Shown here: positions 1 to 11,900 of the stretch, piece after piece | How the letters are laid out: every line of letters begins with the position of its first letter | Position numbering within the stretch: the stretch's first letter is position 1 | DNA from: Cinnamomum chago | Taxonomy: Eukaryota > Streptophyta > Magnoliopsida > Laurales > Lauraceae | Assembly (NCBI GenBank): GCA_038049695.1 | Contig: CP142452.1 | Span: 77,837,501-77,901,500 of the forward strand | Length of the DNA stretch: 64,000 nucleotides | Direction of reading: 5' to 3' | Made by a program: the position numbers and the translations under genes | Notes under the pieces: model-generated | The model's database searches: none | Told to the model about the DNA's origin: nothing | The model's input: the letters and a program-made list of their open reading frames with translations, nothing else

Positions 1-374
1 ACACGAAGGTAATAAGTGCTGCCGTCTCGGGTTTTGCAGAGATCATAAACATCTTCGATGTCATGGACGCCGAGATCAATTCCTAGGATCTTGTTCAGTT
101 CGGCGACGCCCATAATGATCTTGAAACCGTTGGGCATCAGTTGGCACGGGCAGAGATTCCATGCCCGGAGGCAGGACCTCAGGAGAGGATGAATGGGGAA
201 TCTGACCCCACCTTCAATGATGGCAACGAGAGGGAATGGCATCCAGCCCTGGCTAAAAACATAGCCGGATGACCTGTCGGAGGCTTTCACCTGGACGTCC
301 TCCGGGATCTGGAAAGTCCTCCTGAGCTCTGCCAAGGCCGAAAGAGAGTCAATCCAATGACTGAAAGCCCCCAT
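1..374 (-). CDS. Antisense ORF of Tat-like element, exon 1 (partial)
   Basis: Reading leftward from an ATG at 374-372, the frame stays open to the window edge (about 124 codons). It begins MGAFSHWIDSLSALAELRR and contains GGVRFPIHPLLRSCL and CQLMPNGFKIIMGVAELNK. These match the so-called putative gypsy type transposon domain (Pfam Transposase_28, PF04195), a plant domain of unknown biochemical role carried by gypsy elements. The same exon occurs at 22033-22564. This copy shows no stop or frameshift in the visible part. The ORF runs opposite to the inferred direction of the retroelement. The function is not established. Confidence 0.7.
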   Translation of the reverse strand, partial: MGAFSHWIDSLSALAELRRTFQIPEDVQVKASDRSSGYVFSQGWMPFPLVAIIEGGVRFPIHPLLRSCLRAWNLCPCQLMPNGFKIIMGVAELNKILGIDLGVHDIEDVYDLCKTRDGSTYYLR

Positions 375-990
375 TCCTAAGTCTAAGAAACCCTAACAAA
401 GCTCTAAAGAAGGAGCAGACGGAGCGGAAAGGGTGGAGGACAGGGGAAACCCTAGAAGGAACTAGGTCAGAAATGTAAACAAAAGAAGAGAAGCAGAGTA
501 AAGACACTCACAGGCTGACGAAGATGGGGCCGGATAACGGTGTATCACAGGGCGAGTCGGTGGTTCCTCACTGGTTCTAGCAGAAGAAGTTCTAGCAACG
601 AGAGTTCTGGCGAGCAGGAGTTCTAGCAGAGTCCAGAGGCGAAAATGGTGAAGCGGAGTGCCAAAATGAATTTAAAGGACAGGGATGGGCGCCATCCCGG
701 AATTCGAAGCGAAACGCGTGCGAAGTGTCGCCTCGGGTTGCAGCGCCCGCCGCCTCGAAGTGACAAGGAAGCCTTTCGAATGATGGCGCGTGGCGCTAAT
801 GGTCCGTCTCCCCACGCTAATCATAGTCTCCGCATTTATCACCTCCCTTATTACCTCGGGCAGGCGAATTGATGGCGGCATATACAGCCTAACCGTCAGA
901 GCCCTTAATGAGAAGACGACTTCGGCATGCCAACTCAGCTCTCGACCTCGGAGACTAGAAAGCCCTAGAGATCAAGAGCTGGGGGGCTAT
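375..990. other. Untranslated 3' region of the Tat-like element with polypurine tract
   Basis: This lies between the ATG of the antisense ORF and the LTR. It is the leader side of the antisense gene and the 3' untranslated part of the retroelement. It contains short direct repeats of GTTCTAGCAGA at about 566-620. It ends in GAGCTGGGGGG followed by CTAT directly before the LTR, the likely polypurine tract. Short ORFs here have no recognisable content. Confidence 0.5.
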
Positions 991-1668
991 TGTGTGGGGC
1001 CCATCACGTGAACCAACTCCTTTCGGTTTCGGCGAAGCACGTCCATATCAATCTCGGACATAGACCTATGTCACTTCGGTTTCGGAAGTAGATGCTGATA
1101 TCGGGAAAGCGATATCCATTTCGGCTCGGCCACGCCACCCCGCCCAGTCTCGGCTACACAGACTATAACTGCATCCCTTGGCTACAGCCCCCATAAAGGC
1201 GGGGCCCAAGAAAGGGGTCCGATGGGACCTCAGCCGTCAACAGATCAGGGCAAGATCAGGCCCAATGTGACTGGCATTAAATGCAATGTGGGCTGATCGG
1301 ACCCTCATTAAATGCAATGAGGGCTGTGATGGACCCTCATTAATGACGATGTGGGCTGATGAGACCCTAGTCACATCACGAGGCCCACCGGCGCAGGCGC
1401 CAAAGTAATCTCTCATATAAAGCATAGGACGACCCAAGATGGAGGTATGCACTCTCTCTTACATGCAACCCAGACCTCCCTTTCTCCTTCCCCTTCTCCG
1501 ATCACTGCTAACTTGAGCGTCGGAGAGCCCTGCGCTGCCCCAGCCAGGGTCCTTTGACCGTTCTCTTCTCCCCTTTCAGGTTCAACAGACACGCAGCTCC
1601 TTCTCCGATATTTTGAGTAAGTCCTTGAAGGCATCCTAATCTTGTGAGTATATTTTTCTGCACTTACA
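991..1668 (+). repeat. 3' LTR of the Tat-like element
   Basis: The LTR runs from TGTGTGGGG to CTTACA, so it has TG...CA ends, and is 678 bp long. It is closely matched by 23204-23872 and more distantly by the solo LTR at 2165-2977. A TATA-like CATATAAAG is at 1414-1422. A block conserved in all three LTRs (CGGAGAGCCCTG) lies downstream. Host DNA resumes at 1669 with GAACC, the candidate 5-bp target duplication; the other copy lies outside the window. Confidence 0.8.
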
Positions 1669-3622
1669 GAACCGTTCTCCTTTGTGTTAACCATGATTTC
1701 AATTCTACACTTGAAGTTGTGTTTAGTTGATCCTCATCATCGTTGTTATCATCTATGTAGAGTTGGCTCTGTGACTTCTACTTTTCCATTCAACCCTAAT
1801 ATTTATTTTCAGTTATAGTTTTAGTAGTGACATGGTCCATCATGTCTTTCTTCAATGTTCTGTCTTTTTTATAGTTTCTTGACAATTTTACTCTTCAAAG
1901 CACCATGTAGGAGCCATTTCCGCTCTTTTGAGTGCCTGCCAAATCATTACAAACATTATTCCTTGGTTTTCTTTCCTGAAGGTTTCCATATATCTGTTTA
2001 AGGAGTGTTTGGATTTCTTTAAAATCCAGTTGCTTGCAAATGTTGGTTGATTGCATGTTATCCATTCCAGTGTGCAACAATTTTGGTTCAACTTAGTATA
2101 TCCAACTTTTCTGCCCCAAATCAGTGACTATGAATTGTGGTATTCTATCACTTGAATTTGTTTTTGTGTGGGGTATCCCTTAATGCTAAGGTTAAGCAAA
2201 GACTGGCGATAATCCCTGCTGAAGTTCCGTTTCGGCTGCAGTTGTCTCGGAACTGGAAGCCGTAGTACTTGCCTAGACCACCACCGACACTCCCCGTCTA
2301 GGCATGAAACTGTGCCAGAAAGGGATACTCGTCTCGGCCACAACCGAGGTGAGAAGTTCTGCCCGCCACGGGCATAGACAGCCGCACCTGACATCCGGAC
2401 ACGTGGCAGAGTTTGGGCACGCACTGATGGGACATATACACCATCAAAGCCGTCCACTTTCACCAAATTTCTGACAAAGCCACATCCGATGGCTGCAGCC
2501 ATATCGGGGCGAGGTCCAAGATAGGATCCGATGGGACTCCAGCCGCCAACAAGTCAAGGTGAGATCAAGCCCAACGTGACTAGCATTTAATGCAGCATGT
2601 GCTGGTTGGACCCTCATTTAATGGAATGAGGGCTATGTTGGACCTTCATTGATGGCTCTATGGGCTAAAGTATCCCTGGCAGTCAAATCATGAGGCTCAC
2701 TAACAGACATCCAAAAGACTTTCCTCATACAAAAAGGATCCATTACCTAAAGCAAGGTACGCACACTTAATGCAGGCAACCATCAGCAACTCTTTTTTCT
2801 CCGATTGTCTCCGTTGTACTAACTTAGGCATCGGAGAGCCCTGTGCTGCCCACAGTCAGGGTCCTCTGACCTCTTCTTCTCCCCTTTCAAGTCTCTAGAT
2901 TGGTCAGCTCTCTCCGGTCGTTTGGATAAGTCCCTGGAGGCTCCCTTTATCTTGTGAGTAATTTTTCAGCACTTACAGTTTTCTTGAAATGGAGGAAAAA
3001 AAGCACCTTGTATTCTCATCCCATCTCAAGGATATGGTAGATTGGGTAATCATGTTTTCACCAAATTGTTTAAAGGATCCCAATTTATATAGAAAAGGAA
3101 ACAGAAGAAGAAACTTCAAATTCAATTTCTGTCCTAATATCTCTAACAACATAACAAACATCGCGAGCACAATTAGCAAGGAATTATAATGTGAGGAATT
3201 CCTCTAACCAATTCATTTATTCTAATACTGTGCAGTGGTCTCTATTCCATTTGTTTTTTTTTATATTCTTACTGTAGTTTTCAACTCTGGAAAACAATAC
3301 AAATACGCGAGCTCACTCTCATGTTTGGCTATTTCCTCCTTTAGTCACCAACTCACTAATATTCCATCCACTTCCTTGAGGCCATAACATTCATTTGATG
3401 AGTACACTCCATGATTTGATATCATTTATGATTTGCCAAAAGAAACACACTTTCATGAACCACATAGTATGTGATACTTGCTTCTATTGTTGTTATTATT
3501 GAATTTTTTTTTCTTCCATTCCTTTGCGAACTTTGTAATTTAAAGTGGTACATAGATACCTACAGAGAGAGGATTTTTTTTTTTTTTTTTTTTTTTGTCA
3601 TTTACATTAACTTAATTTCCTT
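1669..3622. other. Intron of RIBA copy A, interrupted by a solo LTR
   Basis: Apart from the insertion at 2165-2977 this stretch is collinear with 39715-40860, the last intron of the RIBA pseudogene in module C. It is AT-rich, with long T-runs (3577-3597), and has no coding content beyond shadows. The preceding RIBA exons of this copy are not in the window. They may lie left of the retroelement. Confidence 0.6.
2160..2982 (+). mobile_element. Solo LTR of the same Tat-like family, with 5-bp target duplication
   Basis: The LTR itself is 2165-2977 (813 bp), from TGTGTGGGG to ACTTACA. It is flanked by GTTTT at 2160-2164 and again at 2978-2982. The duplicated empty site at about 40196-40210 reads AATTTGTTTTCTTGAAAT, with one GTTTT, which confirms the borders to the base. 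No internal retroelement sequence is present, so this is a solo LTR left by recombination. Sequence conservation with 991-1668 is limited to the ends and the downstream third, so it is a different subfamily. Confidence 0.9.
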
Positions 3623-3869
3623 TGCGAACCATGCGCCTAATGACAAACAATCCAGCTAAGTTCACTGGTTTAAAGGGGTATGGTTTAGCAGTTGTCGGAC
3701 GAGTTCCAGTCTTATATCTCCCATAACTGATGAAAACTGGAGATACTTAGAGGCTAAACGTACTAAAATGGGCCACGTTTATAGCTCAGATTGGCCCGGA
3801 CCCATAGCTGGGTTGGTTAACCCGATTGTAAATAATACAGACACAACCAATGAAGGACAGACAGATTGA
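3623..3869 (+). pseudogene. RIBA copy A, decayed last exon (GTP cyclohydrolase II C-terminus)
   Basis: The exon matches the last RIBA exon of module C (40836-41099), including [20 protein letters not shown] and KMGHVYSSDWPG, and ends at a TGA at 3867-3869. In plant RIBA proteins this is the C-terminal part of the GTP cyclohydrolase II domain for riboflavin synthesis in plastids. This copy is broken. About 30 bases holding the splice acceptor and the first codons of the exon are missing, and two extra bases after CCAGTCTTAT shift the frame. I judge it a non-functional duplicate. Confidence 0.8.
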
Positions 3870-6800
3870 AGTCAACAACAATTCTTACCTCAAATGAGGC
3901 ATGATATATATTCTGTATCATATTATTCAAAAAGTGAGGCCACAAGTGTCACTGATCGCTTTCTTTCCCTTCATTTCTTTGTTCGCATTCAAAATAACTT
4001 GTGATTTCTGGATATTGAGAATTGATGGCAGGATGAATTTGTATTGACATTAACAGGTTTCAAGTAAGTGTAAGGGTGCTTTTACCAAAAGAAAAAGAAG
4101 TAAGTGTAAGGGTGTCAAATGTGTAACGAAATGGATATGGTGCCTGTAAGTATTATTATCATCTTAGCCTTAATCAATCTGCTGGCTTAATGTGCCATAC
4201 TCAAGAAACATACTTCGACCCGATGGTCTGGAACAAATGGCAAATAGTTTTGTTCGGTTTTTTTTCTTTTTTTTTTAACAGGGTCATCATCATCAAAGCG
4301 GTATCCGAACTATGTTGGAGTTGACTATATGAATTCTGTTTCTCCATTTTTATCTATTCATTCTGATCTATCTTAGTTAATTTTTTTAACAGGGCATCTG
4401 TGTGAAAAGTGATACAAGGTGAATTTTGGAAAATTATTGGTCAAAATAGGGTAGTGAATTTATGGGTGTATATTTTGGAACTAAACAGTATAAAATATAA
4501 AAATTTCAGATCAGATATGGCTCCATTTCCAAAACTTCATATGGCACACTTAATGAGAAGTTGATTACTGCCATTTTTTTTTAGTATAGTATCCCATAAT
4601 GAAACAATTTAAAGTATTGCATACAATAAATTATAACGTTATTAACACAATCTTTTTGCATTGCTAATTATATTCATTTTTATGTTATTAATTATATGCT
4701 TAATCTCATGGTGAGACATGAGAGTGAAATTCGGGACATCCCATCTACAAATAGTGCATTTATTTTTGAGTGGTTAGGATTTTCGAGAGGATTCTTTAGG
4801 TCAAGCTACATAAACAAATAGTGTGGAAATGTGTTATCGATGATCAAACTACACGAGGAAACCTAAGGATTTATGTGATTTGGCAATGTTCCTATATCCG
4901 AACAAAGAAAAACCTCTTTTCATGGGCTAGGAGTAGCATAGAAGGAGAGTAAATAATTGATTGATATGATATAAAATTTTACTTAAGAGAGATTTGGAAG
5001 AAAAAAAGAAGTTCAGAGTAAACTTCCATGTGACATAAAGTAGGGGCATTACCCTTTTTTCCCTTTCGTTTTACTCTCCCCAACTTCGATAGATTTAAAA
5101 GAAGTCACATCTTGTCTTTCAGGGCTATTTACTCTAACCCCTCCTTAATTTTATTCATGGTTTGACCTCTACTCCACTGCTAAATCATGTGTGGGCATCC
5201 TCAAAACAGCCCATATGATTTACCAAATTATGAGAAAGTAGTTACAATTTGCCAAATTATCTCGGACCCAAAACTGCTCCATAGCTAATCTCAATGGAAT
5301 AGAAATACAAGAATAAAAGATGTGAAAAATCTCAAAATAGTATAACACTTTTAACTCATTTTCAAAAAAGTGCATGCATTTCTCAATATTTCAGAAGAGT
5401 ATAAAAGTTTCCATATTTCTTCCAATCAAGTCCTCACCATAATTTTATTTTTGGGAAATGTCAAAATTTCCATTATATCATTTTTCAAATTTCCCCTTTA
5501 ATAAATCATTCGAGAGAAATGTCAAAGTCCAACCCATATGAGCTACTGGGGCCCGTTTCAACTACCCTTATGCACTGATGGCTAAAACTGAAGGGTTTAT
5601 ATGCGTTTATGAGCATCAAATCAAGTTGAAACCTGGGCTATATGAGAACTCAGAGAAAAGAACTCTAAAACCGATAATGGCATTCTCCCAAGTGATTGAA
5701 CCATCTATAGAATTAAGTTACCCTAGTATCAACATCTGGCCAATGCAGCCAATAAAGTGATTTTTGGATTGGTTTTGGTACGAGAGAAGGTTAAGGAAAA
5801 GACAAAACTTGTCAAATGGTATTTCTATATATATTTTTTTTCAAAATCATTTTGGAAAACTTTTATAGTTTTATGAACTCTTTAAATCATCATTAATTTG
5901 CTTTTTCTAAAAGGATACAAAAGTTCTATGGTTTAAATTTTGAAATTTCCTATAAAAGATAGCTCAATCGAACATTGTGTTGTATAAATAAGTTGATAAA
6001 TTTAAAGACTCCCACTGTCGGCTGTCTCCAGCGTTCCAGTGAGCTGTACATTGTCCCCCTTCCTTTTATTTGTTCTCTTTTGTCAGAGTTTGGAGGGTGT
6101 TTGGTGGTGAGATATTTTAAGAGATTTTACTATATTATCTCTTAGTTTAAAATATAATCTATTCACCTAAAAAGAAAGTGTTTGGATAACTTAGAAAGTA
6201 TCTTATAATATCTCAATTTCTTCCAAAAACCTTCATATTAGAATTTTCAAGGATATACTGTATAAAATAATAAAATATCTTTTTTAAATATGAATGGAGA
6301 GTTAGCGTAAAAACCATTGGGGAATTCATGAGCAACCATTAATTATAGTGGCCCATTATAAAGTCTTAACACTTATTACTTTTGTTGTTAGAGTGACCCC
6401 GCTGTGCTTACAAATTTAATGTGCGGTCCTATAGCCATATAATGATTAAATAGCCCCTTGTTAATTATCAATTGTAGGTGGGTCCTACAAATATCATAGT
6501 AGGGGCTTTCATTGTGATTTACAACATTAGGTGGGTCCCATACTATCAAAATTAGTCGGGTCCCATAATTACCAAGATTGAATTGTGTGATTGTAATTAT
6601 TAGTTTACCATCATTAAATGGGTCTCACTATTTGATAGCTCCCCTAATGTTAATATGACTACAAAAAACAAATGGGTTCGGTAATGATTTATCATAGATG
6701 GGTTCATCAATGACGTCTCACATCGGAGAAGAATTTACAGAAAAAGAAAGTAGAAAGGGTCATTTGTGATGATCACCGTTAGATTTATTACAGTATGGTT

Positions 6801-7184
6801 ATCAACATTTGGTGGACCCACCTTAATTAAACAACATGCTTGGTTCTCTTGGTTTTAACACTAAATCTTATAATTTTTTAACAATAGATGGATCCTACCA
6901 TGATTATTAACACCTATGATTACTAATTAGTAGGTCCTAAATTGGGTTAATTGATTATGTTCTCTTCATTTCTTATTCGGTATATCATCTTGTGAGCTTA
7001 TTGTATATGGCCAAACAGTTCAAAGGTGTCTTAAAATGTGTGAAAATTGTCCAACATCATAAGTGGCACAATATAATAAGATGATACTATTTTGTTCTAT
7101 GATAATGAAATCTTAGTATATTCAAAAAATTTGTTGATATTATATTAAAAATAATTGCGTGGCAGAAGGGTTGAAAGTGGACGT
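3870..7184. other. Intergenic DNA of module A, no gene seen
   Basis: This is very AT-rich DNA, collinear with 41100-41528 plus 50327-53228 of module C once the CACTA element there is removed. The part from about 6020 is also collinear with 27319-30568 of block B. It holds the RIBA 3' flank, homopolymer runs, and a truncated SINE 3' part near 6015-6075. A 60-codon ORF at 5578-5760 is not preserved in module C and is not supported. Confidence 0.6.
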
Positions 7185-7539
7185 GAAGATAGTAGGGGTG
7201 CTCATGGGTTGGGCCAGCCCGGCCTAGCCCTATCCAGGCCCAGCCTGCTTTAGGGAGGGCTTGGATATGTAATCAGGGCCCATTTAATAACTGGGCCGGG
7301 CTTGGATTAAGTGAGAGAAAGCCCAAAGCCCAGCTTGGCCATACTCGTGTAAGGAATGCAGGTAATTTAATTGAATTTGTCCAAATAATTGCTCAAATGC
7401 CCACAAAAGTGATTAAAAGCCCATTTCGACCCCGCTTGATTGATTAAATGGGCGGGCTTGGGCCTTACTTTTATGCCCCGTGTGGGCTTGGAAGCCTTAA
7501 CCAGGCCCGGCCCGGCCCATGAACACTGCTAGAAGATAG
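7185..7539. mobile_element. hAT-type MITE upstream of RLP1
   Basis: The element is 7193-7531. Its ends are inverted repeats: TAGGGGTGCTCATGGG at the left, and TAGCAGTGTTCATGGG when the right end is read in reverse. It is flanked by an 8-bp duplication GAAGATAG (7185-7192 and 7532-7539), as expected of hAT elements. The interior is rich in GGGCC/CCCGG and has no ORF. The same insertion is present at 53237-53568 and, with an internal deletion, at 30577-30723. It therefore predates the duplication of the RLP upstream region. Confidence 0.85.
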
Positions 7540-7720
7540 GGGCCGTGTAATAGCTGCAAGACGGGGATCCCGGGAAGAGCGGGCAGCAGTGGGTCTTTTG
7601 GGAGTCTTTTTTCAATCGGATCTTGACTTGGATTTCTCTTAGTTGGTTAGATGTAATAAATAAAGCTGAAAGGCTCACGCCTCCTGCAGAGCAGAGTCTT
7701 TGATCGAGAACAGCAAAAAG
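7540..7720 (+). promoter_or_regulatory. Presumed promoter and 5' untranslated region of RLP1
   Basis: The stretch is nearly identical to the sequence directly before the RLP2 ATG (to 54277). It includes TAATAAATAAAGCTGAAAGG and CTCCTGCAGAGCAGAGTC, and leads to the ATG at 7721. The conservation and position suggest the core promoter and leader, but no TATA box can be assigned with certainty. This copy has a single unit of the CGGATCTTGACTTGGATTT motif that is repeated five times before RLP2. Confidence 0.45.
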
Positions 7721-8902
7721 ATGAAAGGTTCTTACATCATGATGATGATGGTGGTGAGTTTGTTGAATTGTTATGTGGAGTGTGAGGGGTGTTTGGAGGA
7801 AGAAAGGTCACTTCTCTTGCAGCTTAAAAGCTCATTGAACCTTTCAAACGAGAATCCCCTTTCCTTTTCCTTGAGTGATTGGGAAGGACAAAACTGCTGC
7901 GAATGGGGAGCGGTTTATTGCAGTAATACAACGTCTCGTGTGTTTGGCAACGTTAGGCAGCTGTCAGCGGATACAATCTGGTACCCAAAGGAGTCTGTCA
8001 AGATACTGGCTCAATTCAAAGAGCTGCAAAATCTCGATATGTCTAGTAATCGGATGGGTGGATCTGATAATCTCCAAGGTAATATGTTCGCTCAAAATAC
8101 TGCTTTGAGCTCTGTTTGAGTTAATTTTTATGTGTATAAATCTAATACTATGAAAATGTTAGAGGAATTTTAAGTCATAACCAGTTCTTTATTGTTGTTG
8201 ATATTATTATTATTATTATTACTACTACTGCTCTTTTTGGAAGAAAAGTACTTTTGATAGTGCCCACATATAATGAATTAATCCCATTACAGGGAGCCCT
8301 CAACCCTATATACTCTTAACAATTTGCTTTTATCCTGTTATCATTGTCATCATCGTTATTGGAAGAAAAGAACTTTTGATCAGCCCACATATGCTAAAGT
8401 CCTATCACATTGGGGTAAATGAAATAAGGTGGATATAGCTGTACTATAATTTAATTTATTAGAGTGCTGGGCAAATCATTTTGCATCACATACTAACGTA
8501 CTCATTATTAAGTGATGTTGACACCTTTTATTTTCTATCAAAACAGACATTACTTGTCCTAGGCTGCTTTGCAATCACATTTAATTTCTTTTGCTCTAGT
8601 TCTAGAACGATATCACTTAAAAAAATATGGGCCACAAATTAATTTACGATTTGTGGCCTTTCGGCTGTAAGTGGCAGGTCCAACATCCTGTGGCCCAGCC
8701 TATTCATTGATTAGGCCACACATTTAGGCCAAGGTTACGGCAACACAAACTGAGAATTAGATTGACTAGAAGAAGAGTGGAACACAAGCCAAAGAAATAA
8801 TGACTTAATTATTTTATTAAGAGAGGTGTTAATATTCTTCATGAGCAAAAATTAATAACTCTTTTTGTTTTCATCGTAGCATTTTGCAAATTGCAGTACT
8901 TG
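7721..8902 (+). pseudogene. RLP1: receptor-like protein, truncated by LINE insertions
   Basis: Exon 1 (7721-8078) encodes a hydrophobic signal peptide (MKGSYIMMMMVVSLLNC). An LRR N-terminal cap follows, with EERSLLLQLKSS and the paired cysteines of GQNCCEW, then the start of an LRR region (ILAQFKELQNLDMSSN). The donor is CAAG|GTAATATG at 8079 (phase 1). The acceptor is CGTAG at 8875-8879, and exon 2 opens AFCKLQYLK as in RLP2. Only about 23 bases of exon 2 survive before the LINE target site at 8903. Plant RLPs are plasma-membrane LRR receptors without a kinase, often in defence. This copy lacks nearly all LRRs and the membrane anchor. The TTG 21 bases upstream is not used as a start; the ATG at 7721 matches RLP2. 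Confidence 0.85.
8079..8879 (+). other. RLP1 intron 1
   Basis: The intron is bounded by GTAATATG and CGTAG. It is collinear with the RLP2 intron at 55528-56289, and both are phase 1. It contains a TTA/CTA microsatellite at about 8200-8230, which is a different length in RLP2. No coding content. Confidence 0.7.
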
Positions 8903-11900
8903 AAGTCACTCAATTGGAAAAGTCAAACTGCCAAAACACCCTTCCACTGGTCCTATTACCAGGAGAACTAGAGGCAGAACCCATAAAAAACAGCCCTCCC
9001 CATGATTAGAATCCTATACTGGAATTATAGGGGCATTGCCAACAACCCTACTAAAAGAACCTTGGCAAACATGGTCCAATCTCACTCTCCTGACCTCATT
9101 TTCATCTCTGAACCCATGACCTTGTTCTCTTCTACCTCTTCCCTTCGGCTGAGCAACTTTGGTTTTGACACATTTCACTCAAATGCTCCCCTAGACTCTG
9201 TCACAAATCTCTGGTGTCTTTCCAAGTCTTCACACCACCTCACCATCTCCTTATTCAATTCCTCCTCCCAACATATCTCAATGCTTCTTCTGAATCCTAC
9301 TTCTGGTCTCTCTACCCTTGTTACAGGTGTATATGGCTCAACCAACCCCACCCTCAGAAAAGAGCTATGGAAAGCTCTCATTGACTCATCCTCTACAACC
9401 TTTCCTTGGTGTGTGTTAGGAGACTTCAATGCTACTCTTTCCCATTCAGACAAACTTAGTCTTCGCCAGTCTTCTCCCTCAATCCTTAGAGACTTCCAGG
9501 ACACCATCCTTCAAACTGGCTTGAGTGAAGTCTACTACTCAGGCAACAAATTTACATGGTCAAATAACAGACAAGGGCTTTCCTATGTAGCTGCCAGACT
9601 AGATAGAGCTTTAGTGAACCCCCAGTGGCTGGTTTTTTTTCCGGACCCCCTTCTCCTCCATCTCTCTAGGATCTCCTCTGACCACAGTCCTATTCTCTTA
9701 GATTTCAAAAACCCACCCCCCACTGCAAATGTCCCCTTTAGATTCGAAAACAAATGGCTGACCCATCCTTCTTTCCTCGAGGTTGTCCAAAATAGCTGGA
9801 ATTTCCCTACCATTGGTAACCCCCAGTATATTCTAGCCCAGAAGCTCAAAAGCTTGAAATCCTCACTCAAGCAATGGAGCAAGCAACATTTTGGGAATAT
9901 CCACCAGAACATCAGAGATGCTGAAGCCCGTGTGTTGTTCTGCCAGCATCAACTGGACTCTTCCCCCTCAGATACCTTCAGAGAGGACCTTATCGAAACT
10001 AGATCAAATCTCCATGCAGCCCTCAAAGCCCAAGAGACTCATTGGCGCCAAAGATCAAGAATTGCTTGGTTGAATGAAGGTGACCAAAATACAAAATTTT
10101 TCCATAATTCAGCAAGAGCCAGGAGTTCCTCAAATACAATACATCACATCTCAGTCGATGGCAGAAATTTTGAAGATCCTGCATCCATCCAAGCTCTGGC
10201 TGTTGAGCACTTCACCAATTTGTTCCAGCCTCTTCACTGCCTTCCTAGCCCTTCCCTGTTCCAAGTTGCAAGCCCAAAAGTCTCTGACTCAGAGAATTCG
10301 ATGCTAACTGCTATGCCCTCTGCAGAAGAAATCAAGGAAGTGGTTTTTGGTCTCAAGAAACATAGCAGTCCAGGTCCTGATGGCTTCAATGGAGTCTTTT
10401 TTACTTCAACCTGGAACATCACTGGTCCCACAGTTACTAAAGCAGTGCAGCATTTCTTCCATGCCAGGAGAATCCACAAAGCTTCAAATTCCTTTTTTCT
10501 GGTACTCATTCCAAAAACCAAATCTCCCTCAAATTTTACAGACTTCAGACCCATCAGCCTGCTGAATTTTACCTACAAAATCATAGCAAAACTTTTGGCC
10601 AGCAGACTTGCCAGAATCATCACTAAGCTGGTCTCTGAGCATCAAGCAGCCTTCATCAAAGGGAGGAATATTCAGCATCATTCTGGTTTGGCATTCGAAC
10701 TTTTCCAGAAGCTGAAAACTAAGCAATCCAAAGGGGGCTTCTGTCTTAAGTTGGACATCACAAAAGCCTTTGATAAATTAAACTGGTCCTTCCTCTTCTC
10801 TGTCCTAAATTTTTTCAATTTTTCAGACACTTGGATCAATCTCATCAGAGAATGCATCTGCTCTTCTAAATGCTCTGTGCTGGTCAACCGCACCCCTCAA
10901 GGTTTTTTCAGCTCTTTTTGCGGCTTGAGACAAGGAGACCCATTGTCTCCTTATCTCTTCATTTTAGCTGAAGAAATTCTGAGCTTGCATCTGCAAAATC
11001 TGCTAAACCAAGGAATTTTCCATCAAATTTCATCTATCCCCTCCACTCCCTGCCACCTCTTATACGCTGACGACATCCTCATCTTCATGAAGGGGAAAAC
11101 CTCCAGCATTCTTGTGCTCCAGGACCTGCTAGAGACCTACCAAGCTGCAGCTGGCCAATTTTTCAATCTCCAAAAGAGGCATCTCTTTTTTGGAAAATGC
11201 AGCTCCAGAAGGAAGTTCAGAATCAGCTCAATAGTGGGAATTCAAGAATCTCAGACCCTGCTCAAATACTTAGGCACTCCAATCTGCTTTGGAACTCCCA
11301 AGAGACGCCATTTCCTTCCTCTGCTGGACATAGTAAATGCAAAGCTAAGTGCCTGGAAAGCAAAGTCTCTCTCATTTGCGGGTCGTTTGATTTTGATTAA
11401 ACACGTGATCTCTAGTCTGCCCATCCATCTTGCTGCCATTCTTCCTATCCCTGTTGCCATCTGTAAGGAGTTCGAAAGGTTGATGAGGCAATTCCTTTGG
11501 TCAGGAAATGCCTCTCACTCTAAGCTTAACTACGTCAACTGGGATACAGTTACTCTTCCAAAGGAGGAAGGAGGCCTTGGTATCAGGAAGCTTGCTGAAG
11601 TTAACACAGCTTCTTATCTTAAGCTTGGTTGGCACGCGATTACTGCCTCTTCCCTCTGGTCCAAATGGTTCAAGGATAGGTATTTCAAATTCAAACCAAT
11701 CTGGCACCAGCAGACTACTATATATGGCTCTTGTATTTGGAGGAAATTGAGGCGACTGGCTCCTCTGCTTCACAATGGCACTACTTGGGATCTAGGAAAT
11801 GGCCAAGACATAAATCTTTGGAGAGACTCTTGGAATGGTAATGAACCTCTCACTGACAGATTTCCCCTGATGCAATTCCCTCAAGACCAACCCCTCTCCT

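Larger units (their letters stand above)
1..1668 (+). mobile_element. 3' end of a Tat-like Ty3/gypsy retrotransposon (cut by window edge)
   Basis: This piece matches 22196-23872 along its whole length, so both are copies of one family. It contains part of an antisense ORF (1-374), an untranslated stretch (375-990), a purine-rich tract with a run of six G just before position 991, and an LTR (991-1668). The G-run next to the LTR looks like a polypurine tract, which makes this the 3' LTR of a plus-oriented element. An extra antisense ORF between pol and the 3' LTR is known for the Tat lineage. The gag-pol part, if present, lies left of the window. The right border is exact: the host sequence resuming at 1669 (GAACCGTTCTCC) is continuous with other sequence in the duplicate at about 39715. 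Confidence 0.75.
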
